A stretch of DNA of 49,933 nt, taken from positions 1 through 49,933 of the forward strand of contig JAMYWO010000048.1 of NCBI GenBank assembly GCA_024220525.1. Reading direction: 5' to 3'. A program made the position numbers and the translations under genes. Source of the DNA: Cochliopodium minus (Eukaryota; Discosea; Himatismenida; Cochliopodiidae). Positions 21,499 through 31,011 of this stretch are shown here, in pieces (positions within the stretch are counted from its first letter, which is position 1; every line of letters starts with the position of its first letter). The notes beneath the pieces are model-generated. The model was not told the origin of the DNA. It ran no database searches and was given only the letters and a program-made list of their open reading frames with translations.

Positions 21499-22343
21499 TT
21501 TTTACAAACTACAACAATAATTCTGTGAGCAATGATGATTAAATACATGAGCTGTTTTAAAAAATTATTAAAATTATATTAAAAATATAAGTTTAAATAT
21601 TTACAAAGAAACAAATGACTAACAAAACATGCTTCCACATGTAAGTAGAAAAATGCTGAGTTCCCATTGGTCGGACTCTTTTTTTTGAATTTTTTTTTTT
21701 GTAGATTAAAAAATATTAAAAATAATAAAATAAAAAAAAACAAAAAATAATAAACCATTTAAAATAATTTAAATAAATATAATAAAAATAAAAAATTATT
21801 TTTATTTTTAAAATTCTTCACCTATACTGTGAAACTGCAATCCTAACTTTTATCAAATAAAACAAAGCAAAAATGCTGACTACTCCCATCTGGAAATCCA
21901 TTTTTACAACCAAAAAAATGAAGTTTAAAAAAAATTTAAAAATTTTTTTATTGATTACCCAAGCATACAATGTCAAAAACTGCAAAAAGATGGGAGTTTT
22001 TGAAACCCAACTTTTTTTTTGAGATGTAATAATGAGAAAAAAAAAATGAGTAAAAAATTCAATAAAAAGAATTGGAATAAATTAAAATTCAAAAAATGAC
22101 AAAAAATAATAAAATGTTTAAAAAAAATAAAAATAAAAATTTTAAAAATTAAAATTTAATCTTTTTTAGAATTTTTTTAATTTTAATCTTTGATTTTACC
22201 AGTAATAGTCCAAATATTCAAATTTACCCATGAACATGGGAACAAAAGCTTGTACTAGAGGAAAAAACCAAATTATGATGTGATAGATTGGCTTCATTTT
22301 CTTGTCGAATCTGTTCAACACCACACTGCAGTACAGGTTGTAT
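21024..22343 (-). CDS. class E (cAMP-receptor-like) GPCR, C-terminal half only
   Basis: Six exons: 22343-22200, 22010-21959, 21889-21822, 21677-21605, 21551-21506 and 21298-21024. It starts mid-codon at an acceptor, with no start codon. The visible part runs from the end of TM3 (YNLYCSVVLNRFDKK) through TM4 (YHIIIWFFPLVQAFVPMF), the extracellular Cys-Trp (GKFEYLDYYCWVSKTP), TM5, TM6 (WKHVLLVICFFLMYLIIIAH) and TM7 (LIHLMAISIQGFFVSLCFII) into a charged cytosolic tail. The DYYCW block and the N.Y....R..KK loop resemble Dictyostelium cAR and cAR-like receptors. Such receptors signal through heterotrimeric G proteins. TM1 and TM2 are not found. Upstream lies a TATAAAA-type repeat and then a divergent PhyH fragment that is also truncated. 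The assignment to class E is by pattern memory. Confidence 0.8.
21303..21495. repeat. AAAAATA simple repeats in GPCR intron
   Basis: Irregular AAAAATA/AAAATATA runs, including two near-copies of an ACATAAAAAATAAAAATA segment, fill the intron between the last two GPCR exons. The tract makes long false open frames rich in Phe, Ile and Tyr on the minus strand. Confidence 0.85.
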
Positions 22344-22364
22344 CTTTAAAGATAAAAATAAAAC

Positions 22365-22550
22365 AAAATTAATAAAAAATAAAAAATAAAAAATAAAAAA
22401 TAAAATATAAAATATAAAATATAAAATATAAAATATAAAATATAAAATATAAAATATAAAATAATAAAATAATATAAAATATAAAATAATAAAATAATAA
22501 TAATAAAATAATAAAATAATAAAATAATAAAATAATATAAAATAAATTAA
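22365..22550. repeat. TATAAAATA simple-repeat tract between two truncated genes
   Basis: An array of AAAAAT, then ATAAAAT, then AATAATAAA units. It lies directly between the first visible GPCR exon (minus, starts 22343) and the first visible PhyH exon (plus, starts 22570). Both genes lack their 5' parts, so this is probably fused intron sequence from both. Confidence 0.85.
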
Positions 22551-22569
22551 TTAAAAATATATTTTAAAG

Positions 22570-23385
22570 GAGGCAGTAAACAACACTTTCAGATTTCTTA
22601 ATAAGGCAACTGGTTGGCATTTTGACATGAACCAAATACCCCTCATTACAAACAAGTTTTTTTTTTTTTATTTTTATTGATTTTATTACTCACTAAGATT
22701 ATTTTTTTTTTTTTATTTTAATTTTAAAAAAATAGAATGGTAGTAATGTGGTGCCCTCTGACAGATTTATTTGAAGAACAAAGCACTCTTTATTTTGGTA
22801 AATTTTATTTTTTGTTGATTAAAATTTTTTCAACGTAAAAAAGCAAATGGTACTCATTTGGACATTGCGAGATTTGTAAGTACTTTTAATTCTAAAAAAT
22901 TTTTTTATTTTTTTTTTTCTTAAAAAGATACACGGACCTGTGGCTTACACAAATACACACATCTCAAACAAACATTTTAATTTTCCTTTTTATAAACTTG
23001 GTGATTGTACTTTCCATCATGGATACGTCTACCACATGGCCCCTGTAAATAAAAGTATGAAGAGAAGAGGTACATTTTTTATTTGAATATTTTATTAAGG
23101 AATAAATTATTTTCCAACAAAAAGTTTCTTTTACTATCATGTGGATCGAAAAAGATGCAAAGGCATTAGACATTGGAGATGTTAATGATGAAGACAAACA
23201 ATCTTGGGAAAGATGGGCACCTACTTACAAAGGTATCATCCAATAGTCTTTTTTTTTTTTACTTTTAATTAAACTTTACTTTGATTAAAGCTGGAGAGAT
23301 GTTGAGAGAAGACGATCCTTACTTACCAATTGTATATTGGAAAGAAAGAGATGAAAAAGAAATGTCCAATAAAGATGAATTATAA
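22570..23385 (+). CDS. phytanoyl-CoA dioxygenase (PhyH)-like protein, C-terminal part, ending KDEL
   Basis: Six exons: 22570-22655, 22736-22797, 22844-22875, 22928-23069, 23125-23232 and 23291-23385, giving 174 aa with no start codon. PhyH pattern: GWHFDMNQIPL holds the iron-binding HxD; WCPLTDLFEEQSTLYFGANG is the x-L-x-D...NG block; GDCTFHHGYVYHMAPVNKS holds the distal His; and KRRVSFTIMW holds the Arg that binds 2-oxoglutarate. PhyH enzymes are Fe(II)/2-oxoglutarate hydroxylases. The protein ends in NKDEL-stop, the classic ER-retrieval signal, so it probably works in the ER lumen. That needs a signal peptide, which would be in the missing N-terminus. All catalytic residues seen are present. 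The first exon's donor is GTTTTT, and the 5' part (about 100 residues) is lost in the repeat tract. Confidence 0.83.
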
Positions 23386-23529
23386 AAAAAGATTTGAGGA
23401 ATCAAAATAATTAGTTTAATTAAAATAAAAACAAAAAATATTTATAAAATCAAAATAATATTAATACAAGAGGAAGAAGAGAAGAGAGTATTTTTTTGAG
23501 ATTAATAACGAAAAAGTTTAAAAAAAAAT

Positions 23530-24801
23530 TTAAATATAGTGGTTGTTATTCGAAGAAGATGAACGATTAGGAAAACCCATTTCATCATGACTGTCACTAT
23601 CTTCGTCCATGTCCTCATTATTGTTATTGTTATTTTCTTTGTTATTTTTTTCATTTTTTTTATCTTTTTCTTTTTCTTCTTTTGATTTCAATTCGTAACG
23701 ACACACAGGACAAGTGTTACGAAGTTTGAGCCAAGGATCTAAACAATCCTTGTGGAACATATGTTTGCATGGCATTATTTTCACCTCTTCGTCTAACTCA
23801 TATTCATCTTTGCAAACAGAACATTCTGCATTTTCATCTTTTTTTTTTTTGAAAAAAACATTTAAAAATTCATTCAATTATTGTGATTGATTAAATTATT
23901 TTTTATTTTTATTTATTTGAACATTATTTAATTATTGAAGATTTTTTTACCTATTTCCTTTTGAGTGATATTGAACAATTTGAGTTCTTTTAATGCATCT
24001 TTAGATGCAGGAGGAGCTCCACCTTTTGCTTGCTCCATTAATCTGGATAAAATTTCATCGAATTGTTGATTTCCAAAAACATAATCTCCCATGTTTCCTC
24101 CCATTCCTCCCATTCCTCCCATTCCACCTGGAAATCCAAAACTAAAAAAGAAAAAGATAAAAACAAAAACTTTAATTTAACCATAATATTTTATGTAAAT
24201 TAAATTTTAGTACAAATTATTATAATCTTCTCAAACAAGAGTAAATGCCAAGAAATATCCTCAAATAATGAATGATAGGCAAATAAAATTTTTATTGTTT
24301 GTTATTTTTGATTAAATATATTTTATGTATAATTTTATACTTTGCTTACTTTAAAAAGTTTCCTATTCCCATTCCACCCATTCCTCTCATATTTTCACCA
24401 TTTCTGTTGGCCAACATTTGAAGAAATTGTTGAATTCCATTGAGGGGATTATTATTATTATCCATTCCTCCCATTCCTCTCATATCATTATTATTCATAT
24501 TATTATCACCAAGATTTATGAATTGAATATTATTAATTGGCATTCCAAAAAAATTTCTTACATTAAATTGTTGATTTGGTTGTTGATTATTTTGTGGATT
24601 TTGCTGTTGATTATTTTGGTTATTTGTGATATTATCAGTATTATTATTTTGTGATGAATTATTTGTTTCATTTTCCATTATTTCAACAAAATCCCCATTA
24701 CATTCTGAACATATTATTTCTGGTTTTTTATCTTGTCTTGGCCTTATCTTTTTGGAACATGTATGACACCAATAATCATCTTTACGCGTATTATTATTCA
24801 T
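23530..24801 (-). CDS. RNF126/RNF115-like RING E3 ubiquitin ligase
   Basis: Three exons: 24801-24350, 24141-23951 and 23837-23530, giving 316 aa. The N-terminus has a four-Cys zinc ribbon (WCHTCSKKIRPRQ...IICSECNGDFVE) like the BCA2-type zinc finger of RNF115/126. Then comes an Asn/Gln- and GMGG-rich linker. The RING-H2 domain is complete: CSVCKDEYELDEEVKIMPC, KHMFHKDCLDPWL, CPVCR. An acidic Asn/Ser tail follows. RNF126-type ligases ubiquitinate mislocalised hydrophobic proteins bound to BAG6 and act in endosomal sorting. Those roles are known for the family, not shown here. The start is 177 bp from the divergent SLC35-like gene. Confidence 0.92.
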
Positions 24802-24978
24802 TTTCTATTTCTTGCTTCTTTGATTAAATTTCCTTGAATTAAAAGAAAAAATTGTACCTATTTTAAATATAATATCCCTTTTTATCCAAACCAACAACTA
24901 AAAGTATGAGTATTTTTTTTTTAATATTTATAATTAAAAAATAATAAGAAAGAAAAAAAATTCGTGTTGTAAAAAACA

Positions 24979-26564
24979 ATGGACAAACAACATATCCCTA
25001 TTGATGAATTGGCATTCAAAATACCCAAAAAATATTCAAATATATCAATAGTAATTTAAATTATTATTTTTTTCAAATTCCTAAAAAGAATCTTTCCATA
25101 TAAAAATAGTTCTCTTTATTTGCATTATTTTGGATATCAAAATATTTGTTAAACTCTTGTTTGATAAATTCTTATGAATATACTGGAGTATATCTAATTA
25201 CTTTGCTTCAGATCATCTTTTCATTATTTCTGTTCGCATTTTTAAAGATATTTGGATCAATCAAAATGGATAATTTATCAATGGAAAACATCAAAAAAGT
25301 AAAAAAAAAAAAGAAATTTTTTTATATCCTCCCATACAAAAGAAAATTTAATGTCAATATTAAAAATAGATGTTGCCATTATCTTTTTTCTTTTCATTGA
25401 GTGTATTTATATCAAGTAAGGATTTCACATTTTAAAGATTATTTAATTTTTAAAAAAATGATAAACATCAGGTTTTCATTTACGTGGAACTCAAGCAACA
25501 GTAGAAAGTTCATTGTTTAAAATAAGAGTGTTGACAACAATGTTAATTGAAAAAAAATTTACACAAAAACCACATGACCCCTACGTCAATATGTCTCTTG
25601 GTTAATTTTTTTAACTTGTTTTAACTATTTCTATTGTTTTCAATTAATATTCTAATTTTAAAAAACTATTTTTTTTTAAATGTATAAATTTTATTAATTT
25701 ATTAATTTTTTAAACAAATAATAAATTTTATTAATTTATTAATTTATTATTTGTTTTAAATGTATTTATTTATCATTAATTCTATTATTTTTATTTTTAA
25801 ATGTATTTATTAATTTTATTAATTTTTTTAATTTTTTTTTTCATGTTATAAAGTGTATTATTATTAATTGTATTAATTAATTTGTTTTTGAACAAAATAA
25901 AAAGTGATGATGATGGGCTCTTCATTGATTTCTTTTCTTCCAAATTTACAATTTTTTACGAAGGAGTTATTTTTTTCAGTAGTGGCATCAATAACGAGTA
26001 GTGTGACGTATTCATATTATCTTTTCAACATAAATAAAAACAAATTTGATTTTTCTGTTTATGAACAACTTCTTTTAACTTATTCTTCTTCTATTCCTAT
26101 CTTCTTACTTTTTTCTATTTTTTTTGATGAACCCAACCTGTTTGTTTCTTTTCAAAACTGGAGTTTTACTTTTTTGGTAAAATAATTTTTAATCTCCAAC
26201 TTTTACTTTACTCAACAAATTTATTTTGATTGATCATATATTATTTATTATTTTATTTTTATTTTTTATTTATCAAAATTTTAATTTTATTATAATTTTA
26301 ATTCCATATTTTGTTATTTTGGCCTTTTAGTTAATAATTCTGATTTTTGTGTTTGTATCATTGACTTATAATGTATTTCTATTCTCTAATACGAACAAAA
26401 ATTCTCCACTAACAACAACTCACACAGAAATTTTTCTAGTAAACATTTTATCTCTCCAATTTGATTCTTTGAATGATATTCTTTCTAATCTGCTTCTATT
26501 TTTGGGTACCATTCTTTTTATTCTCAGTAAATTTCGACACTCTCAAAAATCTCCTCTTAATTAA
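24979..26564 (+). CDS. SLC35-like nucleotide-sugar transporter
   Basis: Six exons: 24979-25050, 25110-25298, 25370-25415, 25472-25600, 25905-26176 and 26331-26564, giving 313 aa. Phases close throughout. There are about nine or ten hydrophobic segments. Landmarks of the drug/metabolite transporter fold are a first helix (FSLFALFWISKYLLNSCLI), LPLSFFFSLSVFIS, the RGTQATVESSLFKIRVLTTM block that corresponds to the S.P.FT.LRR region of SLC35D, and the last loop NSPLTTTHTEIFLVN followed by LLLFLGTILFILSKFR. SLC35 proteins exchange nucleotide sugars for nucleoside monophosphates across Golgi or ER membranes. This member is divergent and I cannot name the sugar. Exon 3 is only 46 nt. A 66-codon open stretch past the stop (to 26775) is unassigned. 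Confidence 0.75.
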
Positions 26565-26810
26565 TTTATTCTTTTTTTTCAAATTAAATCAAATCGATTT
26601 ATTATTTTTTCATTTATTATTTCTCCTTTCAAAATTTCAAAGAATAGAAATTCTAGGGAGGGATTATCAGGATTTTTTCAAATTTAATCCCCAATTTGAT
26701 ATTTATCACAATATGTTACAAAAACTAAAAGATTTTGGGAATTATGAATTTCATTATTTATCAAACAAAAATTAAATAATAAAAAAAAAATTGTTTCAAT
26801 TTATTTTTAA

Positions 26811-28178
26811 ATGATGGTTAATGAGAATGAAGAAAAAATAGATTGGATGATTTACATTTGTTTTTTTGTTTTTGGATTGGGATCATGGTTGATGGTATTT
26901 TTAATTTTTGTATTGTATTTTTTTTTGAACGTTGATCAAATAAATAGGTTAATGGAGTTTTTGCTGAATTATCATTATTCGTCGAGGTCATGCCTGAAGA
27001 ATGGTAAAAATTATTAATTTTCGAAAATAAAAGTGAATTCTCATTCAAAAATAAAGGGAGATTTAATTAATTTATTGAAATACAAAAAGATTTCTCTTTA
27101 ATCTATCTCATTTTTAATACCTTTTAATTTTCAAAAAAAAGGTCAATAGCATCATATCTTTCAATGGCAGTTCAATTGGCAAACATCTTTCCATTGAGCT
27201 TTATGATAATAACTTATATTAGAAGAAACAAAAATTTAAACAACAATCTAATCGTTTATCTTCTTTTCTTTTTTGGGATCCTCATTTGCATCCTTCTTTC
27301 CAACTTATGGAGCATTGAAACCAAAATTTTTGGTAAAAAACATTCCACTGCTCTCATCTCTCTCACTTTCTTTGCTGGCGGTAAAAAAATAAAATCAAAA
27401 TAATAAAATAAAATAAATTTGATAAATTTGATAAATAAAATAAATGAAATAAATAAAATAATAAAATAAATGAAATAAATAAATAAAATAAATAAAATAA
27501 TAAAATAAATGAAATAAATAAAATAAATAAAATGAATCTTGATTTTTTATTTAAAAAAAAAAAGGGATGAATTGTATGACATCAATGATATTCTTGCCTG
27601 TGATGAGTAATTACGAGTCTGTGTATGCTCCTTCCTTCACTGCAGGAGGAGGTATGAGTGGTCTAGTTGCCTCCGTTTTGGGCATCATTCAAAGTTCCAA
27701 AAAAGAGAGGTAATTCCCTCTTCTTCTTCTTCTTCTCTTTCTCATTAAAATAAAAAATTTTCATATAAATTAAAATAAAAAATATACATAAATTAAAATA
27801 AAAATAAACAAAAAATATAATTTAAAATAAAATAAAAATAAATAATAACACAAAATATAAATTACATAAAAAATAAAATTTTTACAAATAAATCATTTTT
27901 TATTAATTAACAATAAATATTTTTTATAAATTATTGAATTTTTTTTTAAAATAAATTAATAAATATTTTTTTTTTAAAATAAATTAATAAATATTTTGTG
28001 TAAAATAATTAGGTTGTTTTCAGTGAGCACTTATTTTTATTTGATAGCAGTATTTATGCTTTTGAGTGCTGTTTCTTTCACCATAATTTACCTTCATCCT
28101 AGAGGAAAACTTGCCAAACAAAAAAGTAAAAAAATAAAAAATAAAAAATAAAAATAATAAATGAAAATAAAAAAATAA

Positions 28179-28229
<51 letters not shown>

Positions 28230-29421
28230 AAAAATAAAAAATAAAAAATAAAAATAAAAATGGAGAAATAAAAAATAAAAAATTTTTACCATTATTTTTT
28301 AAATTGTAGATTTTAGTGTAAAAGAAGAAGAACCATTACTAACAGATCAAGAATCACAAATAATATACAATGAAACAACTCCTAAAGAAAAAGAATTTCC
28401 TCCTTTTTCTAAAGATTTCAGCTCCCTTCATCTCCCCAAAATTAGAAAGTATGCATTTCTCTCCTCATTCTTTATTATTTTTTGTTTATTTTGTTATAAT
28501 TCATTTATTTTTCTTATTTTTTTTTTTATTTTAAATTTTTTATTTTTTATTTTTATTATTTTTAATTTTTATTTTTTATTTTTATTATTTTTAATTTTTA
28601 TTTTTTATTTTTTAAAATTATTTTTTTAATTTTATTTTATTTTTTTAATTTATTTTTAAAATAAGGTTGTTGGTAGTAAACGCTTTTTTGAATTTGGTGG
28701 AAAATGGAATGATTTTTTCAATCTTACCTTTTGCTACTCTCGCGTATGTGAAAGGAGAAGAAATTATGAAGTGGTCTCTTTTACTTTCCATGATCATTGA
28801 CCCTTTTGCTTGTTTCGCTACCAATTTTTTCAGAGTAAAATAAATAAAAAATAAAAAATAAAAAAAATAAAAAAAATAAAAAAATAAAATTCTTAAGTAA
28901 AAAAAAAAAAATATTAATTAAAATTAATAAAAGACATTTAGGTATATATTTTTGGTTCCAGTTTGGGTAACTTTGTCAACTATTTTATTAATATTGGCCA
29001 TTTTATCTCCCAACCCTCCTTTTGCGGATGTTTTATTTTGTTCAGCCATGATTGTCATCATTTGTGTCACCAACAGGTCATTTTTGAAAATAAAAATTCA
29101 TTAATTATTTATTAATTTATTAATTATTTATTAATTTATTAATTATTTATTAATTTATTAATTATTTTTTTGTAAATTTATTTTTATTTTAAATAAAAAT
29201 TAATTAGAATTTTCTTGGCTTACACAAAGACAATAATCTACTTAGATTTAAAAAATACATTGAATGAAGAATCTAAAATATTTAACAATGGGATAAATAA
29301 TCCTTTTTTGGGAGAAAAGGTTTTCAGATGGGTGGGGTTGTCTATTCAGATTGGTTCTTTTGTTGGTTCTGTTCTTTTTTTCATTTTGATCAATGTTGCA
29401 GGTGTTTTTAAACAAAAATAG
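26811..29421 (+). CDS. SLC52 riboflavin transporter
   Basis: Nine exons: 26811-26894, 26948-27003, 27142-27380, 27565-27709, 28013-28125, 28310-28448, 28666-28834, 28934-29076 and 29208-29421, giving 433 aa (animal SLC52A proteins are about 445-470). The signature is GLGSWLMVNGVFAELSLFVE then MPEEWSIASYLSMAVQLANI, matching the family GxGSWxxVNGxxxELP..LPEGW..PSYL..x.Q.ANxGP. Later blocks also fit: GMNCMTSMIFLPVMSNY, AGGGMSGLVASVLGIIQ, NLVENGMIFSILPFAT and DPFACFATNFF. It should sit in the plasma membrane and import riboflavin. The central hydrophilic loop (KEEEPLLTDQESQ) is cytosolic. An initially puzzling one-base phase problem before exon 8 is solved by starting the exon at 28934. Introns are rich in AAATA and TTAATTTAT repeats. 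Confidence 0.92.
28130..28275. repeat. AAATA/TAAA simple repeat in SLC52 intron
   Basis: Runs of AAAATA followed by about twenty TAAA units (28175-28230) in the intron between exons 5 and 6. A comparable TTAATTTATTAATTATTTA array lies at about 29095-29165 in the last intron, and an AAATAAATAAAAT array at about 27405-27535 in the third intron. Confidence 0.85.
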
Positions 29422-29538
29422 TTCACACCAAAGAAAAGATTTATTAAATTTTTGTAAGATATATCTTTTTTTTTTCTCTTAATTTTTTGGTTTTAACTCT
29501 GAAAAATAAAAAAAAATTGAGATTAAAATCTTCCCAAA

Positions 29539-29880
29539 ATGATTTCAATCTTTAAATTATTTATATCAATTACTCTTTTTGTAAATTCTTTGGCAATATT
29601 CGATGAAAGAAGATTTTTGAGAAAATGTAAGAAAATATATTTTTCAAATTTAATATTCATTTGAATATTAAACAAATAACAGATGGATTTGGATATAAAC
29701 AAAACAATTTGGGAGAATCAACATTCAAAGATAAATTAGTGCCTATTTTGGATGCATGTCGTGTATTAAGGCGTAAAAATAAAAAAAAAAAATTTCTATT
29801 CAAATTATATTCAAAAAAAATTAGTTCCTTTGATATTCGTGAATCTTGCTGCAATCATATTGGAAATATTATTGGGATAG
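29539..29880 (+). CDS. small secreted or membrane protein
   Basis: Not recognised. A signal peptide-like start (MISIFKLFISITLFVNSLAI) is followed by a short hydrophilic part. The preferred model has exons 29539-29626, 29683-29760 and 29825-29880 and gives about 73 aa ending in a hydrophobic segment (LPLIFVNLAAIILEILLG). If the second intron is not removed, the frame instead runs on to 29938 with a Lys-rich and Cys-containing end, overlapping the next gene's start. I prefer the spliced form because it leaves a clean gap before 29936. RNA data would decide. Confidence 0.45.
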
Positions 29881-29935
29881 GAACCCTTTTCAAAAAAAAA
29901 TTGTTAATTAAAATCTTGGATAAAAAAAAAAAAAA

Positions 29936-30903
29936 ATGAAGATTTTTTCAAGAAATAAAAATTTTACTTCAAATCTATTGAAGAAAAAACAATCATCAAC
30001 CATTTTCTTCAATTCAAAATTTTCAAGACTTAATTATAACCAAGAAAGATTGCAAAAAGCAAAAGAGATTGAAATTTTATTGGGAAGATCTTCTTCATCT
30101 CTTTACATGAAAGATGCTGAAGATATATTGAATTCATCATCTAGTCTGGCTTTTTATTTAATTGTGGGAGGATCAATCTTTTCTTATTGTTTTTATAAAT
30201 GTACTTTTTTCAATTAAATCTAAATTTTTATTAAAATTTTGTTGCACAGCAAGGCAATGGGATTTTGATTTCGCATCAGCAAATATTGGGTTAGTTTTTG
30301 CCAGATAAAATATAAAATTCAATAATTTTATTATTTCAGTTTTCATTCTATTGCATTGGGGTCAGGATTATTTGTTGGTAATTCAATTTTTGCATTTCTA
30401 TCTTTATTTCGATTTGAAAATATCAATAATAAACAGGTATTCCATTAATTGCAAATACCATCAAAAGACCAAATTTATTAATGAGTAATGTTATAACACC
30501 AATAGCAATCTCATCTTTCTATTCCTATTTGATAATCAAGCAGGGAGATTTATTAAAAAAATATTACAATTCAAACATTTATGCTTCACCCATTTTGATG
30601 ACCACCATACTTTCATCTTATTTTCTATGCTTTAGATATATAGGACCTTTTTTTTCGACCATTTCGTTAATCTTTCCTATTCTTTTATTCAAAGCTCGTG
30701 ACTATGGTCTTGGTATCCAAGAAAAATTTGAAATGTTGAATGATATTGAAATGGAAGAAGAGGATACAAAAAGAGAAAATCTGTTATATTTAACAGAATT
30801 GATATTTAAAGCACCATATTTTGAAGCCGGTGAAAAAGAGGATTTGAAGAGATTATTGGAGTTAAAGGTTTTCAAAGATTATGATACAATCAAAAAGAAA
30901 TAA
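29936..30903 (+). CDS. unknown multi-pass membrane protein
   Basis: Not recognised. Four exons: 29936-30200, 30250-30289, 30340-30377 and 30437-30903, giving 269 aa with all phases closing. The first 60 residues are basic and Ser/Asn-rich without acid residues at the start (MKIFSRNKNFTSNLLKKKQS), which would suit a mitochondrial presequence. Then come four or five hydrophobic segments: SLAFYLIVGGSIFSYCFYK, SIALGSGLFVGIPLIAN, VITPIAISSFYSYLIIK, SPILMTTILSSYFLCFRYIG and FFSTISLIFPILLFK. The C-terminal 80 residues are charged and helical. Two middle exons are under 41 nt. The mitochondrial idea is inference only. Confidence 0.7.
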
Positions 30904-31011
30904 ACCATTCCACGTTCTACTAAAGATTGTTTTTTTTTTGAATTGAATGCTTCTTTTTGTATTATATGAATGAAAAAAAAAAAAAAAAATAGATTCATTT
31001 CTTGAACAATT

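Noticed and set aside
26565-26775. Open frame after the SLC35-like stop, ending DFGNYEFHYLSNKN
   Set aside because: It looks less random than its surroundings, but no acceptor or start joins it in phase to a neighbour; it overlaps the transporter exon in another frame.
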